Shown here one piece after another: positions 13,440 through 27,085 of a DNA stretch of 64,000 bases. The notes under the pieces are model-generated. The model was not told where the DNA came from. It searched no databases and was given only the letters and a program-made list of their open reading frames with translations. This stretch comes from Flaccisagitta enflata (Eukaryota; Chaetognatha; Sagittoidea; Aphragmophora), in NCBI GenBank assembly GCA_965153355.1, contig OZ231128.1, positions 15,500,001 to 15,564,000 of the forward strand. The letters are read 5' to 3'. Numbering within the stretch: position 1 is the first letter of the stretch; every line of letters begins with the position of its first letter. The position numbers were made by a program, and so were the translations under genes.

Positions 13440-14310
13440 TTCATCATCCAAATTGAACCTGAAAATTGTTTTTCTCCATTGCCCAAATTGGCTTTGGCCT
13501 AAGGATATCAACGGACATCATTGGACAAAATTGAACATCCATGGACACCAATGGACTTGGATGGACATCGATGGACATTTTTAAGCGTTTTTCGAGTGAG
13601 GACAATTTTCGTTTCCCCCCGGAAGAAGCCAAAATAGATTGAGAACGCTTCTGCTTACATCTGTATTCGTTTTCAATTATTGATAGTCTTTTACCCCTTT
13701 CATGAGCTTCATCTTATCATGTCTTTCCCTCACACCCAACAGATCCACGAAGTTGAATAAGAGGCTGAAAGAGATCTAGCAAAAGAAATCTACCTAAATT
13801 TTGCATTAACCGAAGTTAAATAGGCTTAGGTAAAACAGAAAATCATGACCTTTCCATCAATGGATTATTTTGCGCATATTTTGCACTACTTCGCCAAAAC
13901 AGCCAAAAAGATCAAGTGTGCCCTTTTAGTAAAAGTTTTACTTCTCCTCTTTTCCAAGATTCCTCCCGCCCTTATAGTTCTGTTTGTTCTTTTGCATGTT
14001 TTAGGATTCATCTTGTCCGTCCGCCGATTTTTGGGCAGCGGTTCATAGGGGACAAAGTTCGTTTGTTTGTCCGTCTGTTTGTCCGTCCGTTCGTCCCCCG
14101 CCCTTTGGAGCCTGTAAGGTCTTAAATCAGGCCTCTCAGACCTCAAATCAGGCCCCTCAGCCCTCAAACTAGGTCCTCTGATCAGGCCTCTTAGGCATCA
14201 AATCCGCCGTCAAAGGCTTTTCTGGTTCAAATCAGCCATTTCAGACCTCAAATCAGCCCCCAAAACTCAAATCAATCCACAGGCCTCAAATGAGCCCTCT
14301 CAGGCCACGG
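13440..14310 (+). repeat. Dispersed repeat R3, copy A, containing FB5 left half
   Basis: Matches the reverse complement of 36170-36945 along most of its length, apart from about 200 bp (13735-13930) absent from the other copy. It contains a 12-bp GGACATCNATGG-type minisatellite (13510-13575), then the FB head TTTTGGGCAGCGG at 14032, a GTCC run and AGGCCTCAAATC-type units (14110-14305). The mirror half of the fold-back is missing here. Confidence 0.75.
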
Positions 14311-14311
14311 T

Positions 14312-14764
14312 TGTTGTTGTTGTTGTTGCTGTTGTTGTTGTTGATGTTGTTGTTTGCGCAGTGGAGAGACGAGTGCTCTGGCTGCGGAACTCAACGCCGA
14401 CGTTGACGACGACGATGAGGACGACGAATGATGATGTTGATGTTGATTATGATGAGAGGAGGAGGAGGAAAACCCGTCCGATTGATTATTGTTTGTGGTT
14501 GTTGTTGTTGTTGCCATTGTTATTATTGTTTTGACTGTTACTATGTCGGTGGTTTTTGTTGTTTTGTTGTTGGAAATGATTGTTGGCAAAGTCGTTGTTA
14601 CTGGATTTGGCTGCAGCGGCGGCGGCGGCGGCGGCGGCGTCGACGGCGGCAGCTGAAGACGAGCGGCCGTGGACGGCCTGCTCCAACGTCGACCTGATCA
14701 CGGCCGCCGGTTTAAAGTTAAATCCATGTAAAAAGATGACCACGGGAGAGAAATTTCGCGTGTC
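14312..14764 (-). CDS. Homopolymer-rich coding-like island, unrecognised; possibly a frameshifted exon
   Basis: Two overlapping minus-strand frames. The upstream one (14764-14486, no ATG at its start) reads NFSPVVIFLHGFNFKP, then an Ala run of about ten, then Asn/Gln/His-rich sequence. The other (14589-14272) carries Thr, Ser/His and an eleven-residue Gln run. Both frames are low complexity in the overlap, so a one-base slip could join them. The GC-rich GGC/GTC codons contrast with the AT-rich surroundings. Such Ala, Gln, Asn and His runs are common in invertebrate transcription factors, but no DNA-binding or other domain is visible. The downstream end runs into the FB5 minisatellite. It may equally be expanded trinucleotide repeat that happens to be open. 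Low confidence. Confidence 0.3.
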
Positions 14765-16930
<2,166 letters not shown>

Positions 16931-16934
16931 AGTT

Positions 16935-17318
16935 GTGTACGGTGCGCCGCATTAAAAAGAGAACATTTTTTGTAAACAGCATTTTGTTGCGCTAAAATTG
17001 ATTTTCCAACCCAAATATGGATGAATACGTTGCTTATGCGTTAATAGTTGATGGATCCGCCTTCAATTTGGATGACGAGCTAAATACGATGTGGCATCAA
17101 GGCGTAAAAGTTGGCGAGGTAGTCGGTGGTGAGACGGCACCAAATTGTAAAAGTAACCATGGCAAAGGACACTTTGTATTGCTAGTTTCTGCTTAACCAT
17201 TGGCCTGAGACACAAAAAATTCATGACCATTTGAAAGCGTCGAAAAAATCTTCCAAATGCGACGTTGCTGGTCACTGTACCTTTATTCGTTTAGAAATGA
17301 CATAGGTTTGAAGACAAC
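16935..17318 (+). repeat. Dispersed repeat R1, copy 2
   Basis: Same orientation as 5745-6135. Shared strings include TGCGCCGCATT, GTAAACAGCATTTT, GGCCTGAGACACA and GTTTAGAAATG. It ends where a D element begins (AACAAGGCCGG at 17319). Confidence 0.75.
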
Positions 17319-17319
17319 A

Positions 17320-18118
17320 AGGCCGGATACACGGCTACCCCAGTCGCGTGCGGGTGGGCAGGGGCTGTAATTGAGTACACCAGATCACTTGGGCAGGAGC
17401 AGTTAGGCCAATAGTCGCAAAAGCGTTAGATGATCAGCGGTACCCGTGCCCTGCCCAAGGTTTGTGGATTGAAGCTAAGCAGGCAAAGCACCCTGCTGTC
17501 GATGACCTATAAGCCACACATAAGGGCTTTCTCCTTCTCCTCCTCTTCTCCTTCTCCTCCTCCATCCTCTCCTCAAATCCCAGTTTTGCCCAAATCTTAG
17601 CGTGCTCATCCCAGTCTTGAGGCTCAACTCTGCCTCAACGTTCAATCCTAGCCTCAAGGCCCCAATCCTAGCCTGGAGGCTGAGATTTGGGCCTCAAGGC
17701 TGGGATCTGGGCCTCTTGGCTAAGATTTTGACCTTGAGGCTGAGATTTGGGCTTCAAGACAGAAATCTGGGCCTCCAGGCTAAGATTTGGGCCTCGAGGC
17801 TAGAATTTGGGCCTTGAGGCTGGGATTTGGGCCTCAAGACTGGGATTTGGGCCTCGAGACTGGAATTTGGGCCTTCAGACTGGGATTTGAGGGGGGACGT
17901 GGAAGGAGAAGGAGGAGGAGAAAATCCCCCATATGTGTGAAAGCATAGGTCATCGACCCCTTCGGGGCCGCTGCCCAAAAACCACAAAAACCTAAAAAAA
18001 ATAAAGTGTGACCGACGGACTGACGGACCGACGGACCGACAGATGGACCGACGGACCGACAGATGGACTGATGGACCGACAAAGCGGGGTGTAGAGTCGC
18101 GTAGCACGCGACTAAAAA
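17320..18118 (+). mobile_element. Composite: hairpin element D interrupted by FB4
   Basis: The 5' end CAAGGCCGGATACACGG is followed by AGTCGCGTGCGGGTGGGC. The other end, about 800 bp away, is a GACC/GACG run, CAAAGCGGGGTGTAG and hairpin AGTCGCGT-AGC-ACGCGACT (18095-18113), then AAAAA. Intact D copies are only about 135-155 bp. The surplus is the AGCGGTACCCG module plus FB4 (17490-17977), so this is best read as FB4 inserted in a D element. Confidence 0.65.
17490..17977. mobile_element. Fold-back element FB4
   Basis: Same type as FB3. The left head is decayed (CACCCTGCTGTCGATGACC), then CTCCTCCTC-type sequence, about 14 units related to GGCTGGGATTTGGGCCTC, a GGAGGAGG run, CCCATATGTGTGAAAGC, and the right head CCTTCGGGGCCGCTGCCC ending 17977. 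Confidence 0.75.
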
Positions 18119-19490
18119 TCACCGATTGGAAAAAGTGCTCATTTCAATCTTTTTTAACAGGCAATTTTACTACTTCCGTTTTTGTCAAGGATGCAGCTAG
18201 GATTGTTTTTGCTACTTGGTATCCATGGGCAAATTAAAGAGCTTTGAATTTTCTTTAAAATGGCGCCGAGAACAAAAATTCAACTCATTGCGTTTAATGT
18301 TTATGTTAGAATAAAGATAACCTATTTAGATAATGTAGTGTATTTCCAAATTTTTGACAACCTGTCTTCATCCTAATGCCATTTCTAAACGAATAGAGCT
18401 ATGGCATCCAGCAAGGTCCCATCTGAAAGTTCTTTCGCAGGGCTTCAAAATGGTCATGGATTTTGCTATGTTTTTTTTAATTGCTTTGATGTGAAACACT
18501 GACAAACAAGTAGTTCGCTTTTGCCATTTTGCCAATTTTTCCCCACTCCATTTTTGTAGCTTCTCTTCAAGCGTCACTGCGTCTTAATGAATTGACCAAT
18601 TTAAACGCGGTTTGCGGCAAACGCTTTGTCTTTTGATGAGCTTCAAAATGGTCACTGATAACGATACAATTCTTTTATTCTAAGCTCAGAAACAACGGTA
18701 AACATACTGTTCTCTTTTTTATGCGTTAACTTTTGACAGTACCAAATCATCAAACTTAATTAGTAAAACACAATTTAACACTATCTAAACCTTACCTACA
18801 TAGTTTCATTGCTATATAGGGAAGAAAATCATGGATGTAAAAATGCGACGCGACACGTCGCGGGGAAGACAATCAAAGGCAGGGGGGGGGGGAGGAAATC
18901 AATAGCGACTCAATAATATACACCCCTGAATTTCTGAGGGGTTATCTTTTAAGCATCATAAATTCTAAAGTTTTGAAGCAACAATGTTCCGTGAGAGCTC
19001 AAATGAAAGATCTTTTGAAGCTCTTTGAAAACGTCATGGATTTTAAGAGTTTGTCTTTTCTAATTATTTATTAATTCTTTATCAAAAAATGGCATCCGGT
19101 TTGTTTTTTTTTTTTGCCATGGTAATGAGTTATTTTTCTCTGTATATTACAACTCAGAATGGTCTCAGCTACATGATATCCATGATCAAATCAAAGAACT
19201 TCGAATTTTCTTTAAAATGGCGCCAAGAACGAATCTTTAACTCAATGCGTTTAGTTTCTATGTTACGATAAAGTAAAAACGTGAAAATCTTGTAGTGAAT
19301 TTTCAAATTCCTGACAACCTGTCTTCATTCTTATGCCATTTCTAAACGGACAAATTTAGGACATTCAGCAAGGTCTCATTTGAAAGATCTTTTGCAGAGC
19401 TTCAAAACGGTCACAGATATTGCTATGTTTTCCCTATTGCTTGGGTAAAAGACATTGACAAACATGTTGTTCGGTTTTTTTTTGCCATAG
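18119..19490. repeat. Degenerate repeat R4 copies with an R5 copy between them
   Basis: 18175-18560 and 19130-19480 are related: AATTTTCTTTAAAATGGCGCC, GACAACCTGTCTTCAT, ATGCCATTTCTAAACG and GACAAACA are shared. Related phrases (TTCAAAATGGTCAYGGATTTT) recur at 18640 and 24395 and at the end of R1. 18730-18900 is an inverted copy of R5 (see 41176). No ORF has a recognisable domain. Confidence 0.6.
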
Positions 19491-19495
19491 TTAGA

Positions 19496-19685
19496 CAAGG
19501 CCGGATACACGGCCATCTAATTCATATGATGGTGGTCAGGGGCAGTGATAAAAAGGACCATGTTTTTGGGCAGGAGCAGTAATGCAATAACCACTTATAA
19601 ACGCCAGAAAAAGTATTTTGATGGATGGACCAATGGACGGACGGACAGACAAAACGGATTGTAGAGTCGCGTGCAAGCGAATCGA
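19496..19685 (+). mobile_element. Hairpin element, family D
   Basis: Starts CAAGGCCGGATACACGG and has GGGCAGGAGCAGTAATGCAA, a GGAC run, CAAAACGGATTGTAG and a decayed hairpin (AGTCGCGTGCAAGCGAATC, 19665-19684). Confidence 0.7.
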
Positions 19686-19804
19686 GAGAATAAATATCTG
19701 TATAAATATCCAAATCAAATCATTCCAATGATTATTCTGTAGCGTATACGTGAAAGTAAGCGTGACGCCTTCTCTGGCGCAGGTTTCAACGATCTGCGTC
19801 AAGA

Positions 19805-20010
19805 GATAGTCCCGGGGGGCTGATTTGAAGCCTGAAGGGCTGATTCGAGGCCTGGAGGGCTAAATTAAGGGCTGGGAGGGCAAATTTGAGGCCTTGATGG
19901 TCAACCGGGGGGGGGGGGCGGAAGGAACGACGGAAGGACGGAAGGACAGACGGATATCTGGAAATTCCTCCTGTGTTCTACAGGACATCGGCCCTTTGGG
20001 GTCGCTGCCC
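19805..20010. mobile_element. Fold-back element, right half only (FB8)
   Basis: GGGCTGATTTGAGGCCTG-type units, a G run, GGAC repeats, CCTGTGTTCTACAGGA and the head CTTTGGGGTCGCTGCCC. No matching left head nearby. Confidence 0.65.
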
Positions 20011-20033
20011 AAAAAGCACATCATTCAGTTTAT

Positions 20034-20165
20034 AGTTGCGGACACGCAACTCTATAAGAGGCTTTGTCCGTCCGTCCGTCCGTTGGTCCCTCCATCCATC
20101 GGTCCGTCCGTCCATCAGCACGAGTCAAAAAGTGGGAAAACGCGCATATCCGCCCCTGCCCACCC
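20034..20165 (-). mobile_element. Hairpin element, family B
   Basis: Perfect hairpin AGTTGCG-GACA-CGCAACT (20034-20051), CTATAAGAGGCTTTGTCCG, GTCC-rich core, CATCAGCACGAGTCAAA, and far end CGCCCCTGCCCACCCGTCCGC near 20165. It abuts FB8. Confidence 0.75.
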
Positions 20166-20463
20166 GTCCGCATTTTCATTTTTCACTTTTTTTTCATATT
20201 TCATTTTTTATCTTATTTCACTTTTTATATTTTGTTTTTCATTTTTCTTTTTTTTTTTTTTTTCGTTCTTCATTTTTTTTTATTTCTTATTTTCTATTTT
20301 TTTTAACCTTTTTTTTTCACATTTTATTTCATTCTAATCGTTTTTCATTCTTCATCTTTCATATTCTAAATCAAATACTTCATTCATTTACAAACAGTAC
20401 AACAATTCACTGAATTTGTAAAAATTTAACAAACTTTTTTATCAATTTAGTTTATCAAACCAA
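20166..20463. other. T-rich pyrimidine spacer, no gene
   Basis: TTTCATTTTT-type runs, low complexity. Long Phe-rich frames are artefacts. Confidence 0.8.
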
Positions 20464-20465
20464 CA

Positions 20466-20617
20466 TCAAATAAGGCTGGATACACGGCAGGACAGTCGCG
20501 GACAATTTGGCAGGGGCAGTAATGCAAAAACAGCTCGCAATTTAAAAAGGTTACGGACCGACGGACTGACAGACCAACCGACACAGCAAGGTATAGAGTT
20601 GTGTGTGCGCGACTAAA
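20466..20617 (+). mobile_element. Hairpin element, family D, full length
   Basis: AAGGCTGGATACACGGCAGG, then AGTCGCGGACAATTTGGC, AAACAGCTCGCAATTT, GACC/GACG repeats, GCAAGGTATAG and hairpin AGTTGTG-TGTG-CGCGACT (20597-20614), then AAAAA. G-U type pairs keep the stem. Confidence 0.8.
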
Positions 20618-21035
20618 AACCATAATAAAATCAGGGTAACACGTTTTTCACGATGGATCCGTTTAATCCTCCTATATTCAGTTCGCGCGCTCGGCAATGT
20701 TTGATTTCGGGATGGCACTGTGTTCATAAATGCTGAGCTAGAATAAGAAGGAGAAAAAGGAGGAGAAGAAGAAAAAGAAGCAATAGAAGAAGAAAAAGAA
20801 GAAGAAGAAGAAGAAGAAGAAGAAGAAGAAGAAGAAGAAGAAGGAGAAGAAGAAGAAGAAGAAGAAGAAAAAGAAGAAAAAGAAGAAGAAGAAGAAGAAG
20901 AAAAAGAAAATAATGATAACGACAACATTGTCAAATCTAATGGAGTTCCAAATTGAGGATAATATGAATATGGGTGAAAAAATATGAAAGGGCCACCAGT
21001 CACCTATGAGTAAGGATCAAGGGCTCAGATTAGAG
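20618..21035. repeat. Imperfect (GAA)n tract and spacer
   Basis: AAGAAG repeats with AAA and GGA interruptions, 20740-20912. The rest is unassigned. Confidence 0.8.
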
Positions 21036-21290
<255 letters not shown>

Positions 21291-21676
21291 ATTTTGTGGT
21301 CAGAAGCTCAAAAGCGATCATATTATTTGGAAAAAAGTCGAAGAGACGAAGTCCCTTCGGTCTTTTTGAGTCCTGCAGAGTTTGTTGGATTTCCCTTTTT
21401 CTCATGAAGCGTTTGGGCAAGTTGGTAAGTTTTGGGGGCTGAATGGTGCTACGCATAGAATTAATAGCTAAGAAAGAGCTAAATCTCCTCTTTCAGATGA
21501 CGCCAAGCAGAATTCTGTGCGATCGATAATTTTGGAGCTATGATTTTTTGAATCTTTTTTTATTTTTTCTCATTTTTCCCTAAAACCAGGAATCGAGTTA
21601 GTTGAAGTCTATTTGAACTTTGAAATGTCCCAGGTGATGACTGCGCATCCTGGCAGCACAGTCTCTCTCTCATTTC
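21291..21676. repeat. Diverged R2-related segment
   Basis: 21440-21600 shares GATGACGCCAAGCAGAATTC and following AT-rich sequence with R2 (24720-24800). 21320-21345 has GGAAAAAAGTCGAAG, similar to the other R2 end. No ORF. Confidence 0.45.
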
Positions 21677-21860
21677 AACTCCCGACTCTATGAGAGGCTT
21701 TATCCGTCAGTCCATCCATCGGTCTGTTGGTCTGTCTGTCCGTCCAAGTGGAAAAGTAAGCTGTCTAGATGCTTGTGTGTGGGGGTTGGGGTTGGGGAGT
21801 GGATGGGGATTGGATGCCTCTGTCCACCTGTCTGCAACGATATTGTAACCCTGTGTTACA
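21677..21860 (-). mobile_element. Hairpin element, family B (hairpin decayed)
   Basis: CGACTCTATGAGAGGCTTTATCC, GTCC/GTCT core, GGGGATTGGATGCCTCTGTCC, then ACCTGTCTGCAACGATATTG. The stem arm at the hairpin end is lost. Confidence 0.6.
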
Positions 21861-21905
21861 TGTTTTCTCTGTTTCTCTCTCTGTCTCTCCCTCCCTCTCA
21901 CCCCC

Positions 21906-21946
<41 letters not shown>

Positions 21947-22070
21947 TTCTTTTTTTTTCTCTCACTCTCTTTTCCTCTCTCATTTTCTCGAGCAGCATTT
22001 ACGACTTTATTCCTACGGCGATTAGCCGCCCTTATTGGTAGAAGTAGACTTAGATCCCTAAGACCTATTT
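21861..22070. repeat. CTGT/CT-rich tract
   Basis: Mixed CTCT, CTGT and T runs 21868-21990. No gene. Confidence 0.85.
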
Positions 22071-22074
22071 GAGG

Positions 22075-22302
22075 GCTTAGAGGGCCATAATCAGGCTGAT
22101 TTGAGGCCCTGATGGGCAACTGGGGGGCGAGAGCTACGGACGTACAAAAGGACATACGGAATGACGGATGTCTGGAAATTCACCTCTGTTTCCCACAGGA
22201 CATTGGTCCTTCAGGGCCACTGCCCAAAAAGTTAAGTGTGACCGACCGACAAACTGACTGATGGACGGATGGACAAAGCAAGGCCTGGAGTGCGACTAAG
22301 AA
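22075..22302. mobile_element. FB9 right half joined to a D hairpin-end remnant
   Basis: GAGGGCCATAATCAGGCTG units, GGCGAGAGC, CTCTGTTTCCCACAGGAC and the head GGGCCACTGCCC ending 22225. Then GTGACCGACCGAC, GGACAAAGCAAGGCC and GTGCGACTAAGAA, a decayed family D end. Confidence 0.55.
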
Positions 22303-22349
22303 GCGGAGCCTCCCTCATTGTTCTTTTGTGCTTGAGATCATTTCTTCAT

Positions 22350-22660
<311 letters not shown>

Positions 22661-23240
22661 ATAGAATCGTTTATTCATAAGAAACGTTTTGAAATCAAAC
22701 AAGGCCGGATACACGGACCAAGACACACAAGGCAGTATGAGCCAAATATAGAAAATTCGTGATCTCCTTAATATCAATCAGGTTTGGGAATATGTACAGT
22801 TGATGTCGTCTATACGGGGGCCCTCATTCCTAAATACCATTTATGCAATTAAAATAAAACTATGTGTGTATAATACTTGTCTTACAGGATTGACGATGGG
22901 GTATGGCTCTGTTAATAGAAAATTGTCTTGAATATAGCTGTCTCAAATTTGCTCTGTTTCAACAGCTGCTGGGTAATTCATTTGTTTTCAGATTTATTAT
23001 TATTACAAGTTCAAATCCCAGGCTGGTTTTGCAAATCAAACAAATAGATAAAGATAAAATTCTGCAAAAAAAAGTGATTGGCTCTATATATAACTATAGT
23101 TATATACTGAAAGTTTTTTCCTTAAGTGAGTTGTAGGGGGATACTATACCCTATCATCAACCCCATAGGGTCTATACATTACACTAACAAAATATCAGTC
23201 CCCTCATTGTGCTGATGGTCAGGTTATGAGCTCGTATTAT
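22661..23240. other. Unassigned spacer with a D 5'-end fragment
   Basis: CAAACAAGGCCGGATACACGG at 22700-22720 is a lone family D 5' end. The remainder has no coding motif. Confidence 0.5.
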
Positions 23241-23370
23241 GGAAGAAGAAAAAGAAGAAGAAGAAGAAGAAGAAGAAGAAGAAGAAGAAGAAGAAGAAGA
23301 AGAAGAAGAAGAAGAAGAAGAAGAAGAAGAAGAAGAAGAAGATGAAGAAGAAGAAGAACAAGTTAAAGAA
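23241..23370. repeat. (GAA)n array
   Basis: Nearly pure GAA from 23252 to 23340, then imperfect. Confidence 0.95.
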
Positions 23371-23495
23371 GAATAAGATAAAGAAGAATAAGATAAAGAG
23401 GAAAAGCATCCCGGGGTTGCATTATTTTTTTTTGGGGGGGGGCTGGACCGGGGCTGATATGCGTGTTTTTGTAAACACGTTTTTACACATTTTTA

Positions 23496-23590
23496 AGTTG
23501 CGTGCACGCGACTCTACACCCCTCTTTATCTGCCCGTCGGTCGGTCGGTCTATATGTTTGTCTGTCCGTCCGTCACACTTTTCCTTTTTT
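23496..23590 (-). mobile_element. Hairpin element D, hairpin end
   Basis: Hairpin AGTTGCG-TGCA-CGCGACT (23496-23513; one G-T pair), CTACACCCCTCTTT, GTCGGTCGG and GTCCGTCC. The 5' part is not recognised. A further copy, GTCGC-AC-GCGAC, is at 23647. Confidence 0.65.
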
Positions 23591-23821
23591 TTATCAATTT
23601 TATTTTCATTAAAGAGCATTTAAGTCATTCTAAGTCATTCTGTAAGTGTCGCACGCGACTTATAGGGGTTGTCCTTGTTAAAAGTAAATTGGAGGATGTG
23701 AAATTGTCGAAAGATTAGGAGGAAAAACCAGAGGAAGAAGAAGAACAACAAGTGACGCGGGTATTGTTGGGAGTGATTCGGGTTTTCAATCACCACCGAT
23801 TTTTGGCAATTTTCTATTTCC

Positions 23822-24136
<315 letters not shown>

Positions 24137-24560
24137 CGAACAACATGTTTGTCACTAGTTTACTGCCAAGAAAAACAAAATATATAGCAAAATCTGTGAC
24201 CGTTTTGAAACACTGCGAAGATCTTAGAAATGAAACCACAATTTCTTGTTTCCAGTTCTAGGTTTTGCCGTCAAAAAAACCGAAATAAGCACTTTTTCTG
24301 ATCGGAGATCAATTATTTTTCGATATTAAAGAATAAGCCTACAAAGACCAGCAATGAAGCATTTCAAAGAGTTTTTGAAGATTTTCAAAATGGCCTTGGA
24401 TTTTCTTTCGTTCAAACCTTTGCCTTTGGTTTTGCCAGGTAAGGCTTGCTTCGGTTGGGGCTCCGTGCGCACATACCCCATAATGTGGGGGTCATGTGCC
24501 AGTGGCCACGTTCTAAGGGTTCTGGACTGTTAATGAGTAAGGGGCCACGATCGCGACTGG
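24137..24560. other. Unassigned; R4-like phrase, no gene
   Basis: TTTCAAAATGGCCTTGGATTT at 24387 resembles R4. Nothing else identified. Confidence 0.45.
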
Positions 24561-25415
24561 GTATAAATGCGCAATATGATCGGGAAAAAAGTCGGAGTCA
24601 GTCTTCAACTTTTTGACATATTCGAGAAAAACATGGTTTTCATTTTCTTATGGGAAAGTTTTGGAACTCGACCGACCTAATGGGGCCTCCAATAAAGTTG
24701 ATAGGGTAAGTAAATTTGATAATTCTCTTTTATTTGGCGCCAAGCAGAATGCTTTACGGCAAATGTTTTTTGTGTTATGAATTTTTAAAGATTTATTTAC
24801 GAAAAATTCAAATAGAATTTTTTTTTTGATTTTTTATGATCTTAAGTAGGATCAATAAAGGAGTGTGTCTAAGTTTGTGTGAGCTGGCATAACTGCTCAT
24901 CTGTGAGGGTGTTTTTTTTTTTTTTGCATTTTAGCTCATTTAGCTCAGTATGTTTTTCTGATTTAAAATGCAATAAATGCATAAATGTTTTGATACATGT
25001 TTGGGCATGCAAATACAAGAAAGCATGTCAGCGAGCAGAGCAGAGGGTGTTTTTGAGTATGCTAGCTCATTTATATCATTTAGCTCAGTCTTTTTTGTTC
25101 TGTTTTTTTTTAATGGGATAAATGAATAAATGTTATGATGTGAGCATGCAAATATAAGAAATATAAGAAATATATATATTGTCAGTGAGCATAGGAGGTT
25201 CCCTGCTTGAATGATTTTGAGCATTTTAGCACATCTAGCTCATTTGGCTCAGTCATATTTTTCTCTGATTTTCAGTGCCATCAATACATACAATTGTCCC
25301 TGATTCGATCTAACAAATAAAAAGATTTGCAGTGACTGAAAATAAAACTTGGTGAAAAGTGACCAATGCCTACGACTTTTGTCCTCACGGCGAAAACCGC
25401 CATTACTGGTAGGGT
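24561..25415 (-). repeat. Dispersed repeat R2, copy 2
   Basis: Reverse complement matches 11821-13140 without the FB3 insertion: GAAAAAAGTCGGAGTCAGTC at 24582, TTTGGCGCCAAGCAGAATGC at 24729, tandem TTTAGCTCA units 24870-25270, and CGGCGAAAACCGCCATTACT at 25390. Confidence 0.7.
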
Positions 25416-25434
25416 CTTTTGTTTTTAAGACATT

Positions 25435-25530
25435 CTAATTGGGTTGTTATTTACGGTTAGGGCTGGGGTTATGTTATGGGATGGGGATGGGGATGGGGAT
25501 GGTTTTAGGGTTGGGGTTAGGGCTAGCATT
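25435..25530. other. G-rich interstitial telomere-like tract
   Basis: GGGGAT repeats (four in a row near 25480-25502) followed by TTAGGGTTGGGGTTAGGG. Many G3-G4 runs with short loops could fold as G-quadruplex. TTAGGG is the common metazoan telomere unit. The tract is short and imperfect. Confidence 0.55.
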
Positions 25531-25603
25531 GGGTGAACGTTGAGTTTTATACATTGCAACCCGAATCTACGCAAATCAAGGCTTTGCCCTGGCATGAAAA
25601 CTT

Positions 25604-25738
25604 TATCAAGGCCGGATACACGACAGGACAGTCGCAGACGGTTGGGCTGGAGCAAAAACCGCTCGCAATTCAGAAATGTGACAGACCGACAGACCGACCT
25701 ACACGGCAAGGTGTAGAGTCGTGTGTCCGCGACTAAAA
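25604..25738 (+). mobile_element. Hairpin element, family D, full length
   Basis: CAAGGCCGGATACACGACAGG, AGTCGCAGACGGTTGGGC, AAAAACCGCTCGCAATTC, GACC repeats, GCAAGGTGTAG and hairpin AGTCGTG-TGTC-CGCGACT (25717-25734), then AAAAA. About 135 bp, the best short example. Confidence 0.85.
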
Positions 25739-25886
25739 AAGACAAAAGCCCTGAATCATTTTTGGTAAAATCGCCCTGACTTTTAATGAGCATTGAGCAA
25801 GGAGCCACAACTGATTCCTAGCTTTGCCGCCAATTTGAATGACAATGTAAGGGTATCACTTGTTTTTGTCACGTACACGGTTTCAG

Positions 25887-25899
25887 GGAGAAAGAATGA

Positions 25900-25983
<84 letters not shown>

Positions 25984-25999
25984 AGGAAAGAAAGAGGAA

Positions 26000-26067
<68 letters not shown>

Positions 26068-26543
26068 AGGAAAGAAAGAGGAAAAGAAAGAGAATCGAAA
26101 AGAAAAGAAAGAAAGAATGAATAAGTAAATAAACGAGTGAATGAATGAATGGATGAATGAATCTATGATTGAATGAATGAATGAATGAATGAATGAATGA
26201 ATGAATGAATGAATGAATGAATGAATGAATGAGAGAAAGATTTAACGAGTGAATGAATGAATGATTGAATGAATGAATGAATGAATGTATGAATGAATGA
26301 ATGAATGAATGAATGAATGAATGAATGAATGAATGAATGAATGAATGAATGAATGAATGAATGAATGAATGAATGAATGAGAGAAAGATTTAACGAGTGA
26401 ATGAATGAATGAATGAATGAATGCTTTTTACACCCGACTTCTTATTTTATCATGAATGAATGAATGAATGAATAAATGAATGAATGAATGAATGAATGAA
26501 TGAATGAATGAATGAATGATTAAACGAATGAATGACTGAATGA
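25887..26543. repeat. (GAAA)n then (GAAT)n arrays
   Basis: GAAA units with GGAAA interruptions 25887-26107. Then GAAT/ATGA units to about 26543, with two GAGAGAAAGATTTAACGAGT interruptions (26230, 26380) about 150 bp apart, showing internal duplication. Confidence 0.95.
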
Positions 26544-26683
26544 ATGAATGAGAGGAAGAATAATAGAGCAAAGAAGAAAAGATTCAAAGAATCAAAGCAA
26601 TCCTCAGTTGTTCCTTTGATAAACGTATGGGAACGCAGTAAACACAAACCCACCATCATCTCGTTAATGAAGCCGAACATGAT

Positions 26684-26780
<97 letters not shown>

Positions 26781-26850
26781 CTACAACAACAACAACAACA
26801 ACAACAAAACCAATATCAACAAAAACAAAACCACCAACAACAACAAGAAT
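26684..26850. repeat. (CAA)n array
   Basis: About 41 near-perfect CAA units 26687-26812. The poly-Gln frame over it is not evidence for a gene. Confidence 0.95.
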
Positions 26851-26871
26851 CCATTGCTTCCATCCCTTTTG

Positions 26872-27085
26872 AGTTGCAGACACGCAACTCTATAAGAGGC
26901 TTTGTCGGTCCGTCGGTCCATTGGTCTGTCAATCTGCCGGTCCATCAGCATGAGTCAAATATTGGAAAAATGAGCGTCAAAGGTGTTTGTGTGTGGTTGG
27001 GGTGGGAGGCAAGGGGATTTGATGGGGGTTGGTTGCCCCTGCCCACCTGTCCGCAACTATATTGTGACCCCGCGTCACTTGTTCT
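26872..27085 (-). mobile_element. Hairpin element, family B, full length
   Basis: Hairpin AGTTGC-AGACAC-GCAACT (26872-26889), CTATAAGAGGCTTTGTCGG, GTCC core, CATCAGCATGAGTCAAA, TTGCCCCTGCCCACC, TGTCCGCAACTATATTGTG. The last block is the inverted copy of the hairpin arm (10 of 11 bases). Confidence 0.8.

Noticed and set aside
20034-20051. Hairpins as bacterial rho-independent terminators
   Set aside because: The genome is eukaryotic, and the hairpins recur as element ends with conserved flanks and subterminal inverted repeats.
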